From ZC4RG42 sp036676355 (GTDB lineage: Bacteria; Pseudomonadota; Gammaproteobacteria; Burkholderiales; SG8-39), in NCBI GenBank assembly GCA_036676355.1, contig JAKFDA010000069.1:1-44060 (forward strand): 44,060 nt of DNA, read 5' to 3'. The stretch's first letter is position 1. Each line of letters opens with the position of its first letter. The notes beneath the pieces were generated by a model. It worked only from the letters and a program-made list of their open reading frames with translations, did no database searches and had not been told where the DNA came from. Made by a program: the position numbers and the translations under genes. Below are positions 25,341 to 34,057 of this stretch, piece by piece.

Positions 25341-26573
25341 TCAAGATGCCCTATCGTCAAGCAACTGATTGGCCCAGTGCAGCGCAGCCCATTCCAGCCG
25401 CAATAAATCGCTCTTGGCCAGCCGCAGGGCGACCAGATGCCGATCCACCTCGTGACGTTGCGCGGTTTCGAGCAACTCGACCAGGCTCAACAGGCGACCA
25501 AGGCGGCCGCTGCCGTCGAGCAGTGCGTCGCGCACCTCATCGGCGACGTTCAATTGCTCGATGATCTGCGACCGCGGAAACCCCAGCAGCACATCGACCA
25601 GCGACAGCATACCGGTCATGAAGGCGTAATCGTGATACTGCTCGCCGCTCGGATCCTCATGCCAGGCGAGGCTTTCCATCAGGCGTCCGCGCATCGCCGC
25701 GGTCTGCAACAACGGCGACATGACAAATCGATCGGTACGCTCGCCGGTATAGAGGAGCAACTGCAACCACACCTGCAATTGACGACGGCCAAGCATGACC
25801 AGACCATGCTTGATGGAAGCGATCTTGGTCGGCAGTCCGGCGGCAGCCGAGTTCACCAGTCGCAGGAGGTTGTAGCCGAGTTGCGGATTGCGCTTGAACT
25901 CCTCTTCGATCTCCGGCAGTTCGGCGTCGTTGTAAATCAACGCAAGCAGCCGCAGCATGCTGCCGCGCGCGCGCGCCGACCGCTTCGCGCTGAGCAATTC
26001 GGGGCGGGCGAAATGATAGCCCTGGAACAGATGCAGGCCGGCTTCGCGACAGTGCAGAAACTGCGCTTGGGTTTCGACTTTTTCCGCGATCAGCATCACA
26101 CCGTTTCGGCGTAGCGGTGCACAGACCGCGTCGAGCCGATCGAGACTGACATCGGCGAGATCGATCTTCACCATGTTGACCAGCGGCAGCAGCGGTTCGA
26201 TGCGCGCGAAATCGCCGACGTAATCGTCCAGCGCGAATTCGAAGCCGCGCTCGCGCAGATCGCGGCAGCGGTCGACAAGCGCTCCGTCAATGGCGGCGGA
26301 TTCGAGGATTTCGAGCACGATCTGCTCGGGTCGCAGCAGATCGAGCAACTGACTGGAAAGAAACTGCGTGTCGACATTCAGGAAGCCGCGCAAACGTCCG
26401 AGCACCTGCTGAATGCCCATTTCATTAAGCACATTGCCGACGACTGTGCCGGTCGCGCGCATGCCGTCGCTTACCTCGGCCGGCCCATCGCCTGCGCGAA
26501 ACAGCAGTTCGAAACCATACAGATCGCCTTCGCGATCGACGATCGGCTGACGCGCCAGATAGACGTTTTCCAT
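25341..26573 (-). CDS. EAL-HDOD domain signalling protein (YuxH-like)
   Basis: The 410-residue product opens with an EAL-like domain (about 1-200) and ends with a HDOD domain (about 205-390). The EAL site is degenerate: FELLFRAG replaces the EAL triplet and LDDYVGD replaces DDFGTG, so it is probably not an active phosphodiesterase. It may still bind cyclic-di-GMP or other proteins. The HDOD part contains KRNPQLGYNLLRLVNSAAAG and IKHGLVMLGRRQLQVWL. Such proteins are seen near motility and signalling genes. ATG 26573 is preceded by GGGGAGG at nine bases. It starts 46 bases after cheB on the same strand and may be the last gene of the cheRDB transcript. Confidence 0.88.
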   Translation of the reverse strand: MENVYLARQPIVDREGDLYGFELLFRAGDGPAEVSDGMRATGTVVGNVLNEMGIQQVLGRLRGFLNVDTQFLSSQLLDLLRPEQIVLEILESAAIDGALVDRCRDLRERGFEFALDDYVGDFARIEPLLPLVNMVKIDLADVSLDRLDAVCAPLRRNGVMLIAEKVETQAQFLHCREAGLHLFQGYHFARPELLSAKRSARARGSMLRLLALIYNDAELPEIEEEFKRNPQLGYNLLRLVNSAAAGLPTKIASIKHGLVMLGRRQLQVWLQLLLYTGERTDRFVMSPLLQTAAMRGRLMESLAWHEDPSGEQYHDYAFMTGMLSLVDVLLGFPRSQIIEQLNVADEVRDALLDGSGRLGRLLSLVELLETAQRHEVDRHLVALRLAKSDLLRLEWAALHWANQLLDDRAS

Positions 26574-26619
26574 TGCCCGCAGCCTCCCCGTGTTGCGACC
26601 GCCGCTACGATCGGGTGCG

Positions 26620-27681
26620 CTACACCCGTATGCCCTGTTTGCTGCTCGCGCCCAGGTGCGCGAACACCCGCGTCGCGATTTCGCGCAGCGGCGCGATTTC
26701 ATGCACCGCCCCGACCGCGACCGCTTCGCGTGGCATGCCGTACACCACGCACGACGCTTCATCCTGCGCGATGTTGTAAGCGCCGGCCTCTTTCATTTCA
26801 AGCATCGCCTGAGCCCCGTCCTTGCCCATGCCGGTCATCATGATGCCGACTGCATTCTGCCCGACCACCGTCGCGGCCGAGCGAAACAGCACTTCGACTG
26901 AAGGCTTGTGGCGATTGACCGGCGGGGCATCGGACAGCGCGGTGAGATAGTTCGCGCCGCTGCGCTTGACCAGCAGATGCTGCGCGCCGGGAGCGATATA
27001 GGCATGCCCCGGCAGCACCCGCTCGTTGTGCTCGGCTTCCTTTACGGTGATCCTGCACAGTCCGTCCAGACGCCGCGCGAAAGCCTCGGTGAAGCCGACC
27101 GGCATGTGCTGTGTAACCAGTACGCCGGGCGAATCCGGCGGCAACTGCGTGAGAAATTCGCGCAGCGCTTCGGTGCCGCCCGTGGACGCACCGATGATGA
27201 TCAGTTTTTCCGTCGAGACGCGGCGATTGCCGATCGCGGCCGGCACATCGTCCGGCCGGGCCGGTGCACTGCGCTGCACGCGTGCCTTGGCGGCGGTACG
27301 GATGCGCTCGATGATCGCCTCGGCGCCTTCGGTCATACCCCGGGCGATTTCGAGCTTCGGCTTGGCGATGAAATCGATCGCACCCAACTCCAGCGCCCGC
27401 ATGGTGACATCCGAACCGCGCTCGGTCAGCGTGGACACCATGACGACCGGCATCGGCCGCAACCGCATCAGTTTTTCGAGAAAGTCGAGGCCGTCCATTT
27501 TCGGCATTTCGACGTCGAGCGTGAGCACATCCGGATTGGTGGTCTTGATCAGTTCGCGCGCGGCATAGGGATCGGCCGCCGTGCCGACCACGGTCATATC
27601 GGGCACCGCGTTGATGATCTCGGTCATCAGCCTGCGTATCAGCGCGGAATCGTCAACCACCAGCACCTTGATGCGATTCAT
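26620..27681 (-). CDS. cheB: Chemotaxis protein-glutamate methylesterase/glutamine deamidase CheB
   Basis: The 353-residue protein removes methyl groups from chemoreceptors and so resets adaptation. The receiver domain has VLVVDDSALIRRL and the phosphorylated D56 (LTLDVEMPKMDG). The esterase domain has S166 (IIGASTGGTEAL), H192 (VTQHMPVGFTEAFA) and D288 (MMTGMGKDGAQAM), the full catalytic triad in the same spacing as enterobacterial CheB. The start ATG 27681 lies two bases after the cheD stop, which makes the start certain. It is encoded with cheR and cheD, its functional counterparts. Confidence 0.97.
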   Translation of the reverse strand: MNRIKVLVVDDSALIRRLMTEIINAVPDMTVVGTAADPYAARELIKTTNPDVLTLDVEMPKMDGLDFLEKLMRLRPMPVVMVSTLTERGSDVTMRALELGAIDFIAKPKLEIARGMTEGAEAIIERIRTAAKARVQRSAPARPDDVPAAIGNRRVSTEKLIIIGASTGGTEALREFLTQLPPDSPGVLVTQHMPVGFTEAFARRLDGLCRITVKEAEHNERVLPGHAYIAPGAQHLLVKRSGANYLTALSDAPPVNRHKPSVEVLFRSAATVVGQNAVGIMMTGMGKDGAQAMLEMKEAGAYNIAQDEASCVVYGMPREAVAVGAVHEIAPLREIATRVFAHLGASSKQGIRV

Positions 27682-27683
27682 GC

Positions 27684-28343
27684 CTAACCCTTTTGAAACA
27701 GCTCGACGCTGCCTTCCACATGCGTGTCGGCCAGACGACGCAGATAGTCTTCCTCGCGCCGCAGCACCGTATCGTTGTGCAACGTACGCAACTTCTTCAC
27801 CAGCACCCGCCCGCTGCGCGGGAAAAAATAGACCTTGCGCGCGCAATCGTCGAGCAGGTCGACCGCGGCGAGCGGCAGCCGCTCGCGTGCGATGTAATCG
27901 AGCACGAAATCGGCGTTGTGCGCGCCCACCTTGGTGTGGTGCATGCCCGACATGACGTTGCCGCCGCCGAACACCTTCGCTTCCAGATTGGCGCGCTGTG
28001 CGCCGCGCTTGAGCAATTCGTTCAACAACATTTCCATGGCATGCACGCCATAGCGCGCGGAGGGTGCGCACACGCCGTATTGCTCCTCGCCGTTCTTCGG
28101 CAGCATGAAATGATTCATGCCGCCGATGCCCGTGACCTTGTCGCGCACACAGGCTGCGACGCATGATCCCAGCACGGTGACGAACACCACATCGTTGCTC
28201 GAGACATAGAATTCGCCCGGCAGAATCTTTGCCGCCTGCATGCCGAAGCGCGCATCGAAATAGGTATTCGGCGCCGCCGCTTCCGGTGCGTCGTCGGGCG
28301 TGGCGCGCGATCTGTTACCGGCCGACATCGATCGTCCTGCCAT
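27684..28343 (-). CDS. cheD: Chemoreceptor glutamine deamidase CheD
   Basis: The 219-residue protein has the CheD catalytic pair: C61 in LGSCVAACVRD and H78 in GGMNHFMLP, 17 residues apart as in Thermotoga CheD. YGVHAMEMLLNEL and AKVFGGGNVM are further marks. It turns receptor glutamines into glutamates and may bind CheY or CheC-like partners elsewhere; no cheC lies here. The N-terminal 30 residues are extra compared with shorter CheD proteins. ATG 28343 overlaps the end of cheR by 29 bases; the ATG at 28328, six bases after AGGA, is an equally good start. The gene abuts cheB. Confidence 0.95.
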   Translation of the reverse strand: MAGRSMSAGNRSRATPDDAPEAAAPNTYFDARFGMQAAKILPGEFYVSSNDVVFVTVLGSCVAACVRDKVTGIGGMNHFMLPKNGEEQYGVCAPSARYGVHAMEMLLNELLKRGAQRANLEAKVFGGGNVMSGMHHTKVGAHNADFVLDYIARERLPLAAVDLLDDCARKVYFFPRSGRVLVKKLRTLHNDTVLRREEDYLRRLADTHVEGSVELFQKG

Positions 28344-29175
28344 ACACAGTCTTCCCGCGTGCGAGAAACAGATCGCGCGCGTGGTAGAGATTTTCCGAAT
28401 GACCGACGAACAGCAGGCCGTCGGGCTTGAGCAAGGGGGCGAATTTTTCCAGGATGCGGTACTGCGTCGCCTTGTCGAAATAGATCATCACATTGCGACA
28501 GAAGATGGCATCGAAGCCGCCGCGCACGTCCCATCGCGCATCGAGCAGGTTGACGCGGCGGAAGGCCAGCAACGCCTGCAGTTCCGGCTTGATGCGCACC
28601 CTGCCCTCATGCGAGCCGCGACCGCGCAAAAAATGCCGCTGCTTGATGCTCTCGTCGAGCTTGGCGATGCGCTCCGCGTCGTATACGCCGGCGCGCGCAA
28701 CGTCGAGCACATTGGTGTCGATGTCGCTGGCGAGGATTTTGATGCGCGCGGCAGCGCCGGGCAGCGCATCGAGCGCCGTCATTGCGATCGAGTACGGCTC
28801 TTCCCCGGTGGAGGCGGCGCAGCACCAGATGCCGATGTCGGGCTGGTCACGCCGTTGGCGCAGCAAATCGGCCAGCACCGGAAAATGATGCTCTTCGCGA
28901 AAGAACGCGGTGAGATTGGTGGTCAGCGCATTGACGAACTCCTGCCACTCCGGCGTGTCCGCGCCTGCCAGCCCGTCCAGGTACTCGGCGAAACTGCGCT
29001 TGCGCAGCACGCGCAGCCGGCGCGACAGGCGGCTGTACACCATGTTCTGTTTGCTGGGATTGAGATGGATGCCGGCGCGCGCGTAGATCAGTTTGCGCAC
29101 ACGATCGAAATCGTGTTGCGAGAAATCGAACTCCCGCTCCGTGATCCACTCGGAAAGCTGCACACCTGTGTTCAT
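28315..29175 (-). CDS. cheR: Chemotaxis protein methyltransferase CheR
   Basis: The 286-residue enzyme methylates chemoreceptor glutamates using S-adenosylmethionine. The N-terminal four-helix part includes IYARAGIHLNPSKQNMVYSR, and VNALTTNLTAFFRE is a strong family signature. The SAM site is IWCCAASTGEEPYSIAM, followed by ASDIDTNVLDVAR and IFCRNVMIYFD. Start: ATG 29175 lies 12 bases after AAGGAG; an upstream GTG at 29217 would add 14 residues without clear similarity. It lies behind a rho-independent terminator, so it either has its own promoter or depends on readthrough from the receptor gene. Confidence 0.96.
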   Translation of the reverse strand: MNTGVQLSEWITEREFDFSQHDFDRVRKLIYARAGIHLNPSKQNMVYSRLSRRLRVLRKRSFAEYLDGLAGADTPEWQEFVNALTTNLTAFFREEHHFPVLADLLRQRRDQPDIGIWCCAASTGEEPYSIAMTALDALPGAAARIKILASDIDTNVLDVARAGVYDAERIAKLDESIKQRHFLRGRGSHEGRVRIKPELQALLAFRRVNLLDARWDVRGGFDAIFCRNVMIYFDKATQYRILEKFAPLLKPDGLLFVGHSENLYHARDLFLARGKTVYGRTIDVGR

Positions 29176-29242
29176 CGACGACACCGACTCCTTGGACCTG
29201 CGGGCCAAAGATCGCACCGCCGGGCCGGGGCCACTTCAAACT

Positions 29243-29268
29243 AAAAGGCCGCCCCGTGCGGGGCGGCC
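29243..29268 (-). terminator. Rho-independent terminator behind the 569-residue receptor gene
   Basis: On the minus strand a perfect nine-base-pair stem GGCCGCCCC/GGGGCGGCC with a four-base loop GCAC (29247-29268) is followed by TTTT (29243-29246). It lies eight bases after the receptor stop codon and splits the chemotaxis cluster into an upstream and a downstream part. Confidence 0.85.
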
Positions 29269-29276
29269 GGTAAGGC

Positions 29277-30986
29277 TCAGAACTCTTCCCATTCGTCGCC
29301 GCCGCCGGCGAGCGCGACTTTCCTGCCGGATGACACCGCGGGGGCGGCAGCCATCTTGAGCGGCAGGCGCTCGACATTGCTCGGCCGATCCGCGCTGCGA
29401 CGTTCCGCTTCCGGCCACGCGGCCGACGCCGCTTCGCCGTCTCCCGAGAGCTTGAACGCGGCCACTGCCTGCGCCAGCGTGCTCGCCTGGTCTTTCATCG
29501 ACTCGGCCGCGGCCGCAGCCTGCTCCACCAGCGCCGCGTTCTGCTGCGTCACCTGGTCCATCTGCGTGATTGCCTGGTTGACCTGTTCGATGCCCGAGCT
29601 TTGCTCCATGCTCGCCGCGGTGATCTCGGCCATGATGTCGGCCACACGCTTCACCGACGTGACGATATCTTCCATCGTCCGGCCGGCGGTATCGACCTGC
29701 TTCGAGCCCTGCTCGACCTTGCTCACCGAGTCCTCGATCAGCGTCTTGATCTCCTTGGCCGCCGCAGCAGAGCGTTGCGCGAGGCTGCGCACCTCGGATG
29801 CGACGACCGCGAAGCCGCGCCCCTGCTCGCCCGCGCGCGCCGCTTCCACCGCTGCGTTGAGCGCAAGAATGTTGGTCTGGAAGGCGATGCCGTCGATCAC
29901 GCCGATGATGTCGGCGATCTTTTTCGAGCTTGCGGTGATGCCGTCCATGGTGGCGACGACTTCGCCCACCACCGCCCCGCCCTTGCTCGCCACTTCCGAC
30001 GCCCCTGCGGCCAGTTGATTGGCCTGCTTGGCGTTCTCGGCGTTCTGTTTCACCGTCGCGGTCAGCTCTTCCATCGCGCTGGCGGTTTCTTCCAGGCTCG
30101 ACGCCTGTTCTTCCGTACGCGAACTCAGATCCTGGTTGCCCGCCGCAATCTCGGAACTCGCGCTGTTGATCGCCTTCGACGCTTCGCGAATGTCGCCGAC
30201 GATGCGCGTGAGTGTCTGCACCATTTGATGCATGGCGCCTTCGAGCTGTGCCGTTTCATCCTTGCCTTCGATCACGATGTCGTGATCGAGATCGCCCTTG
30301 GCGACCGCTTGGGCGACTTCCAGCGAATCGCGCAGCGGCTTGACGATGGCACGCGTGACATACCAGGCGCCAAGCGCGGCCAGCAATGCGGCGACGAGCA
30401 GGCCGCCGATCATCAGCATGCCGGTGCGCTGGTTGCCCGCGATCATTTCCTCCGACTGCGCGTCGATGCGCTGCTCCTGATAGCCGGTAAATTCGTCGAG
30501 ACTCTTCTTGTAGTTCGCGACCACGGGCAACAGCACGGTCCGGTACTGATGGCTCGCTTCATCGAAACGGGATTGGCGCATCAAATCGATGACCTCGTTA
30601 CGTTGCTTGATGAACGCTTGACGATTGGCCTTCATCGTTCCGTACAGCTTCAACTCGCCTTCGTTGACCACCAGCGCGTCGAGTTTCTTGATCGTCTCCG
30701 CATTCTGGGAGCGATTGGCGTTCATCTTCGTGAACAACTCTTCGATATGGCTGAAATCCTGACTGATCATCATCTCGGCGACGATCTGCATGTTGCCCTG
30801 GCCGTTCTCGGCGACCGAGTTCGCATGCATCATCTTGACGACGTTCTCGTCCTTGATGACGCGCGCCATTTCGCCGTTGTTTGCATTGCTCTGCATCGCC
30901 AGTACGACGACGACGATGAACAGTCCGACCACCAGGCTGAACGCCACAGCGAGCTTGGCGCCGATTTTCAAGTTTGAAAATTTCAT
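29277..30986 (-). CDS. Methyl-accepting chemotaxis protein, 4HB type, with CheR-tethering tail
   Basis: The 569-residue chemoreceptor has a first membrane helix (about 11-31), a periplasmic four-helix-bundle region (32-190), a second helix (about 191-212), HAMP, and a cytoplasmic signalling domain with the hairpin tip IDGIAFQTNILALNAAVEAA, which binds CheA and CheW. Methylation-helix sequences such as SSRTEEQASSLEETASAMEE are visible. The last five residues EWEEF match the xWxxF pentapeptide by which high-abundance receptors tether CheR and CheB, in keeping with cheR being the next gene. Ligand unknown. It lies 27 bases after cheW, probably in the same transcript, which ends at the terminator just behind it. 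Confidence 0.95.
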   Translation of the reverse strand: MKFSNLKIGAKLAVAFSLVVGLFIVVVVLAMQSNANNGEMARVIKDENVVKMMHANSVAENGQGNMQIVAEMMISQDFSHIEELFTKMNANRSQNAETIKKLDALVVNEGELKLYGTMKANRQAFIKQRNEVIDLMRQSRFDEASHQYRTVLLPVVANYKKSLDEFTGYQEQRIDAQSEEMIAGNQRTGMLMIGGLLVAALLAALGAWYVTRAIVKPLRDSLEVAQAVAKGDLDHDIVIEGKDETAQLEGAMHQMVQTLTRIVGDIREASKAINSASSEIAAGNQDLSSRTEEQASSLEETASAMEELTATVKQNAENAKQANQLAAGASEVASKGGAVVGEVVATMDGITASSKKIADIIGVIDGIAFQTNILALNAAVEAARAGEQGRGFAVVASEVRSLAQRSAAAAKEIKTLIEDSVSKVEQGSKQVDTAGRTMEDIVTSVKRVADIMAEITAASMEQSSGIEQVNQAITQMDQVTQQNAALVEQAAAAAESMKDQASTLAQAVAAFKLSGDGEAASAAWPEAERRSADRPSNVERLPLKMAAAPAVSSGRKVALAGGGDEWEEF

Positions 30987-31013
30987 GATTACCTCTCCCG
31001 ACTTAATCGACCG

Positions 31014-31517
31014 TCAAGCGGCCACGGATTCCTCGGTGCCGGCATCGATCAACGCCAGGTCGCCGCTTGTCATCAACTTCTCGATATCCAGCAAGATCAA
31101 CATGCGCTCTTCGATTGCCCCCAGGCCGGTGAGATAGCGCGTATCCACCGTCGCGCCGAAATCGGGCGCCGGACGGATCTGTTCGGTCGTCAGCGCAATC
31201 ACGTCCGATACGCCATCCACCACCACGCCCATGGTGCGTCCGTGCAGATTGAGGATGATCACCACGGTGAACTGGTCGTAGCTCGGTTCGCCGAGCTTGA
31301 AGCGGATACGCAGATCGACGATCGGCACGATGGTGCCGCGCAGATTCATGACGCCCTTGATGTACGGCGGCGTGTTGGCGATGCGGGTCACCGCGTCATA
31401 GCCGCGGATTTCCTGCACCTTGAGAATGTCGATGCCGTATTCTTCGTTGCCCAGCGCGAAGGTCAGGAATTCCCCGCTCTGTGTGTCCGCGGATTCGCGT
31501 GTGTCGTTATGCGACAT
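31014..31517 (-). CDS. cheW: Chemotaxis coupling protein CheW
   Basis: The 167-residue scaffold protein links CheA to chemoreceptors in the cytoplasm. Family marks are FLTFALGNEEYGIDILKVQE, TPPYIKGVMNLRGTIVPIVD and DGVSDVIALTTEQIRPAPDF, covering a complete CheW fold. The ATG at 31517 follows AAGGA at four bases. It lies nine bases after cheA and 27 before the receptor gene on the same strand, so all are probably cotranscribed. Confidence 0.96.
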   Translation of the reverse strand: MSHNDTRESADTQSGEFLTFALGNEEYGIDILKVQEIRGYDAVTRIANTPPYIKGVMNLRGTIVPIVDLRIRFKLGEPSYDQFTVVIILNLHGRTMGVVVDGVSDVIALTTEQIRPAPDFGATVDTRYLTGLGAIEERMLILLDIEKLMTSGDLALIDAGTEESVAA

Positions 31518-31526
31518 GATGTCCTT

Positions 31527-33647
31527 TCAGTGTCGGCTCATCCGGACCAGCGTCGGCACGTCGAGAATCAACGCGACGCCGCCGTCACCGAGGATGGTGG
31601 CCCCGGACACGCCGGGAACCTTGCGATAGTTGGCTTCGAGACTTTTCACCACGACCTGCTGCTGACCGAGGAGCTCATCAACCAGGAAGGCGTTCTTCAC
31701 GCCTTCGGACTCCACCACCAGCATGATTCCTTCGCGCGCATCCGGATTGCGCACGCTGCCCGGGAAGATGTCATGCAGCGACACCACCGGCAGATATTCG
31801 TCGCGCACTTCGACGACATAACCGCCGCCGGCGACGGAGCGCACGGCGCGGCTCGAAGCCTGCAGCGACTCGACCACCGTGGCCAGCGGAATGATGTAAA
31901 CGTCGTCGCCGACACCGACCGACATGCCGTCGATGATCGCCAGCGTGAGCGGCAGTCGAACCATCGTGCGTGTGCCGTAACCCGAGGCGGATTCGATTTC
32001 CACCGTACCGCCCAGTTCGGCGATGTTGCGCTTCACCACGTCCATGCCGACACCGCGCCCGGAGACGTCGGTAATGGCGTCCGCGGTCGAAAATCCCGCC
32101 TCGAAAACCAGCATCCACACTTCGGCGTCGGTCATCGCGTCATGCACGGCGAGGCCGCGCTCGCGCCCCTTGGCAAGGATTTTTTCCCGATCGAGGCCTT
32201 TGCCGTCGTCGATCACCTCGATGAGAATGCTGCCGCCCTGATGCGCCGCGCGCAGCGTGACCGAGCCTTGCGCCGGTTTGCCCGCGGCAGTGCGCACGTG
32301 CGGCATCTCGATGCCGTGATCGACCGAGTTGCGAATCAGATGCGTCAGCGGATCGGCGATCTTCTCGATCAGTCCCTTGTCGAGTTCCGTGGCTTCGCCT
32401 TCGGTATTCAGTTGCACCTGCTTGCCGAGCTTGCTCGCCAGATCACGCACCATGCGCGGAAAACGCTTGAACACGAAACCGATCGGCAGCATGCGGATCG
32501 ACATCACCGATTCCTGCAGGTCGCGCGTATTGCGCTCCAGATCGGCCATACCGTTGAGCAGGTTCTGATACAGCAGAGGATCGAACTGCGACACCTGCTG
32601 CGCCAGCATGGCCTGCGTGATGACGAGTTCACCAAGCTGATTGATGAGCTGATCGACCTTTTCGACACTGACGCGGATCGAAGCGTTGTCGCCCTGCGCG
32701 TTGTGCACGGTCTTGTCGGTATCGCGCCGGCCGGCGCGTACGGGTTCGGCGGCCGGTTGATCGCTGGCACGGCGACCGTGCTGCTGCGCCGGCACCACCG
32801 CGGCGGTCGACGCGGCGGCCGGCACGTCGCTGAACAAGCCGTAACCCTGGTCCGTGCTCGATGCTGCCGCCGGCGGCGCATCGGGCAGGTCGGCGAAGAA
32901 GCCGAAACCGTCATCGGCAATCTCTTTCGATGCCGGCCCGGGTTCGTCCTCGAAGAAGCCGTAGCTTTGGTCCTGCGCGGCGTCCTCGATAATGACAGCG
33001 TCCGTTTCGCACACGAAAGCGAACAGATTGCGCACTTCCTTATTCGCCGCGCGCGTGCGCAAGCGCAAGGTGCGCATGTCGCCGTTGCGCTCGAGCGGGG
33101 TCAACAGCTCGCCGATCTGTGCGAGCATCGATGCGAGATCGTCGAGCGCAGCCTGGTCGACTGCGCCGCCGGGCACCGGAAAGGCGATCGACAATTCCCG
33201 GCCGGCCGAAGGCGCCGTGGACGCAGCCTCGATTTCGGCCAGCATCAGTGCGCGTATGCGCTCGCAAATGCCCTCGGCGTCCGGCACATCATCGCTCTGG
33301 CCGCGATGGCGCGCGAGTTGCAGTTTCAGTACATCGCCCGCGACGAGCAGCGCGTCGACCATGTCCGGCGTCAACGGCAGTTCGTTCTTGCGTACCTTGT
33401 CGAGCAGGGATTCGAGTTCATGCGTCACCGCGGTCATGTCGGTGAAACCGAAAGTTCCGCTGCCGCCCTTGATCGAATGGGCGGCACGAAAAATGGCATT
33501 CAGTTCGTCGGACGTGGCGGCGAGCGGATCGATCGACAGCAGGAGACTTTCCATTTCGCCCAGATGTTCCTCCGCTTCCTCGAAGAACACCTGATAGAAC
33601 TGGCTCATGTCGATCGGCGATGACTCGCCGGACTGTACGCTGCTCAT
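31527..33647 (-). CDS. cheA: Chemotaxis histidine kinase CheA
   Basis: The 706-residue kinase phosphorylates CheY and CheB. The P1 phosphotransfer domain has His 57 in FRAAHSIKGGSGTFGF. A second helical region (about 150-220) and a long linker follow. The linker holds three short repeats, SYGFFEDEP, GFGFFADLP and GYGLFSDVP. The dimerisation helices (VDQLINQLGELVITQAML), ATPase domain (HLIRNSVDHGIEMP, EVIDDGKGLD, DVSGRGVGMDVVKRNI) and CheW-like C-terminus are complete. ATG 33647 is preceded by AGGA at seven bases. cheY precedes it by 13 bases and cheW follows by nine. Confidence 0.97.
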   Translation of the reverse strand: MSSVQSGESSPIDMSQFYQVFFEEAEEHLGEMESLLLSIDPLAATSDELNAIFRAAHSIKGGSGTFGFTDMTAVTHELESLLDKVRKNELPLTPDMVDALLVAGDVLKLQLARHRGQSDDVPDAEGICERIRALMLAEIEAASTAPSAGRELSIAFPVPGGAVDQAALDDLASMLAQIGELLTPLERNGDMRTLRLRTRAANKEVRNLFAFVCETDAVIIEDAAQDQSYGFFEDEPGPASKEIADDGFGFFADLPDAPPAAASSTDQGYGLFSDVPAAASTAAVVPAQQHGRRASDQPAAEPVRAGRRDTDKTVHNAQGDNASIRVSVEKVDQLINQLGELVITQAMLAQQVSQFDPLLYQNLLNGMADLERNTRDLQESVMSIRMLPIGFVFKRFPRMVRDLASKLGKQVQLNTEGEATELDKGLIEKIADPLTHLIRNSVDHGIEMPHVRTAAGKPAQGSVTLRAAHQGGSILIEVIDDGKGLDREKILAKGRERGLAVHDAMTDAEVWMLVFEAGFSTADAITDVSGRGVGMDVVKRNIAELGGTVEIESASGYGTRTMVRLPLTLAIIDGMSVGVGDDVYIIPLATVVESLQASSRAVRSVAGGGYVVEVRDEYLPVVSLHDIFPGSVRNPDAREGIMLVVESEGVKNAFLVDELLGQQQVVVKSLEANYRKVPGVSGATILGDGGVALILDVPTLVRMSRH

Positions 33648-33660
33648 CTCCGCTTCCTCG

Positions 33661-34026
33661 TTAACCGATGACCTTCTTCACTACTTCGAGCAACTTGGCC
33701 GGATCGAAGGGTTTCACCAGCCAGCCGGTCGCGCCGGCGGCCTTGCCGTTCGCTTTCATCGCGTCGCTCGATTCCGTCGTCAGCATCAGGATCGGCGTCG
33801 TGGCGTATTGCGGCATGGTGCGCAGCGCCTTGACCAACGTGAGGCCGTCCATCTTCGGCATGTTCTGATCGGTCAACACCAGATTCACCGCCGCGCCCTT
33901 GGCCTTGACCAGTCCTTCCTCGCCATCGCCCGCTTCGACGACGTTGTAGCCGGCACCCTTCAGCGTGAATGCCACCATCTGCCGTATGGATGCCGAATCG
34001 TCTACGGCGAGTACCGTTTTGCTCAT
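33661..34026 (-). CDS. cheY: Chemotaxis response regulator CheY
   Basis: The 121-residue protein is a lone receiver domain. Its acidic pocket is AVDDSASIRQ, the phosphorylated residue is D53 (LVLTDQNMPKMDG), and the switch residues lie in MLTTESSD and the conserved Lys in LVKPFDPAKL. Phosphorylated by CheA, it should act at the flagellar motor switch. It sits directly before cheA, behind the small-receptor gene, and its ATG 34026 follows GGAG. No cheZ phosphatase gene is seen in the window. A second CheY elsewhere in the genome cannot be excluded. Confidence 0.93.
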   Translation of the reverse strand: MSKTVLAVDDSASIRQMVAFTLKGAGYNVVEAGDGEEGLVKAKGAAVNLVLTDQNMPKMDGLTLVKALRTMPQYATTPILMLTTESSDAMKANGKAAGATGWLVKPFDPAKLLEVVKKVIG

Positions 34027-34057
34027 CGTTGCTCCTGTCTGTCCTGTATTGGCATCG

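Noticed and set aside
31242..33623. Open frame of 793 codons on the plus strand, antisense to cheW and cheA
   Set aside because: It is a codon-bias shadow of cheA with His/Arg-rich composition and no recognisable domain.
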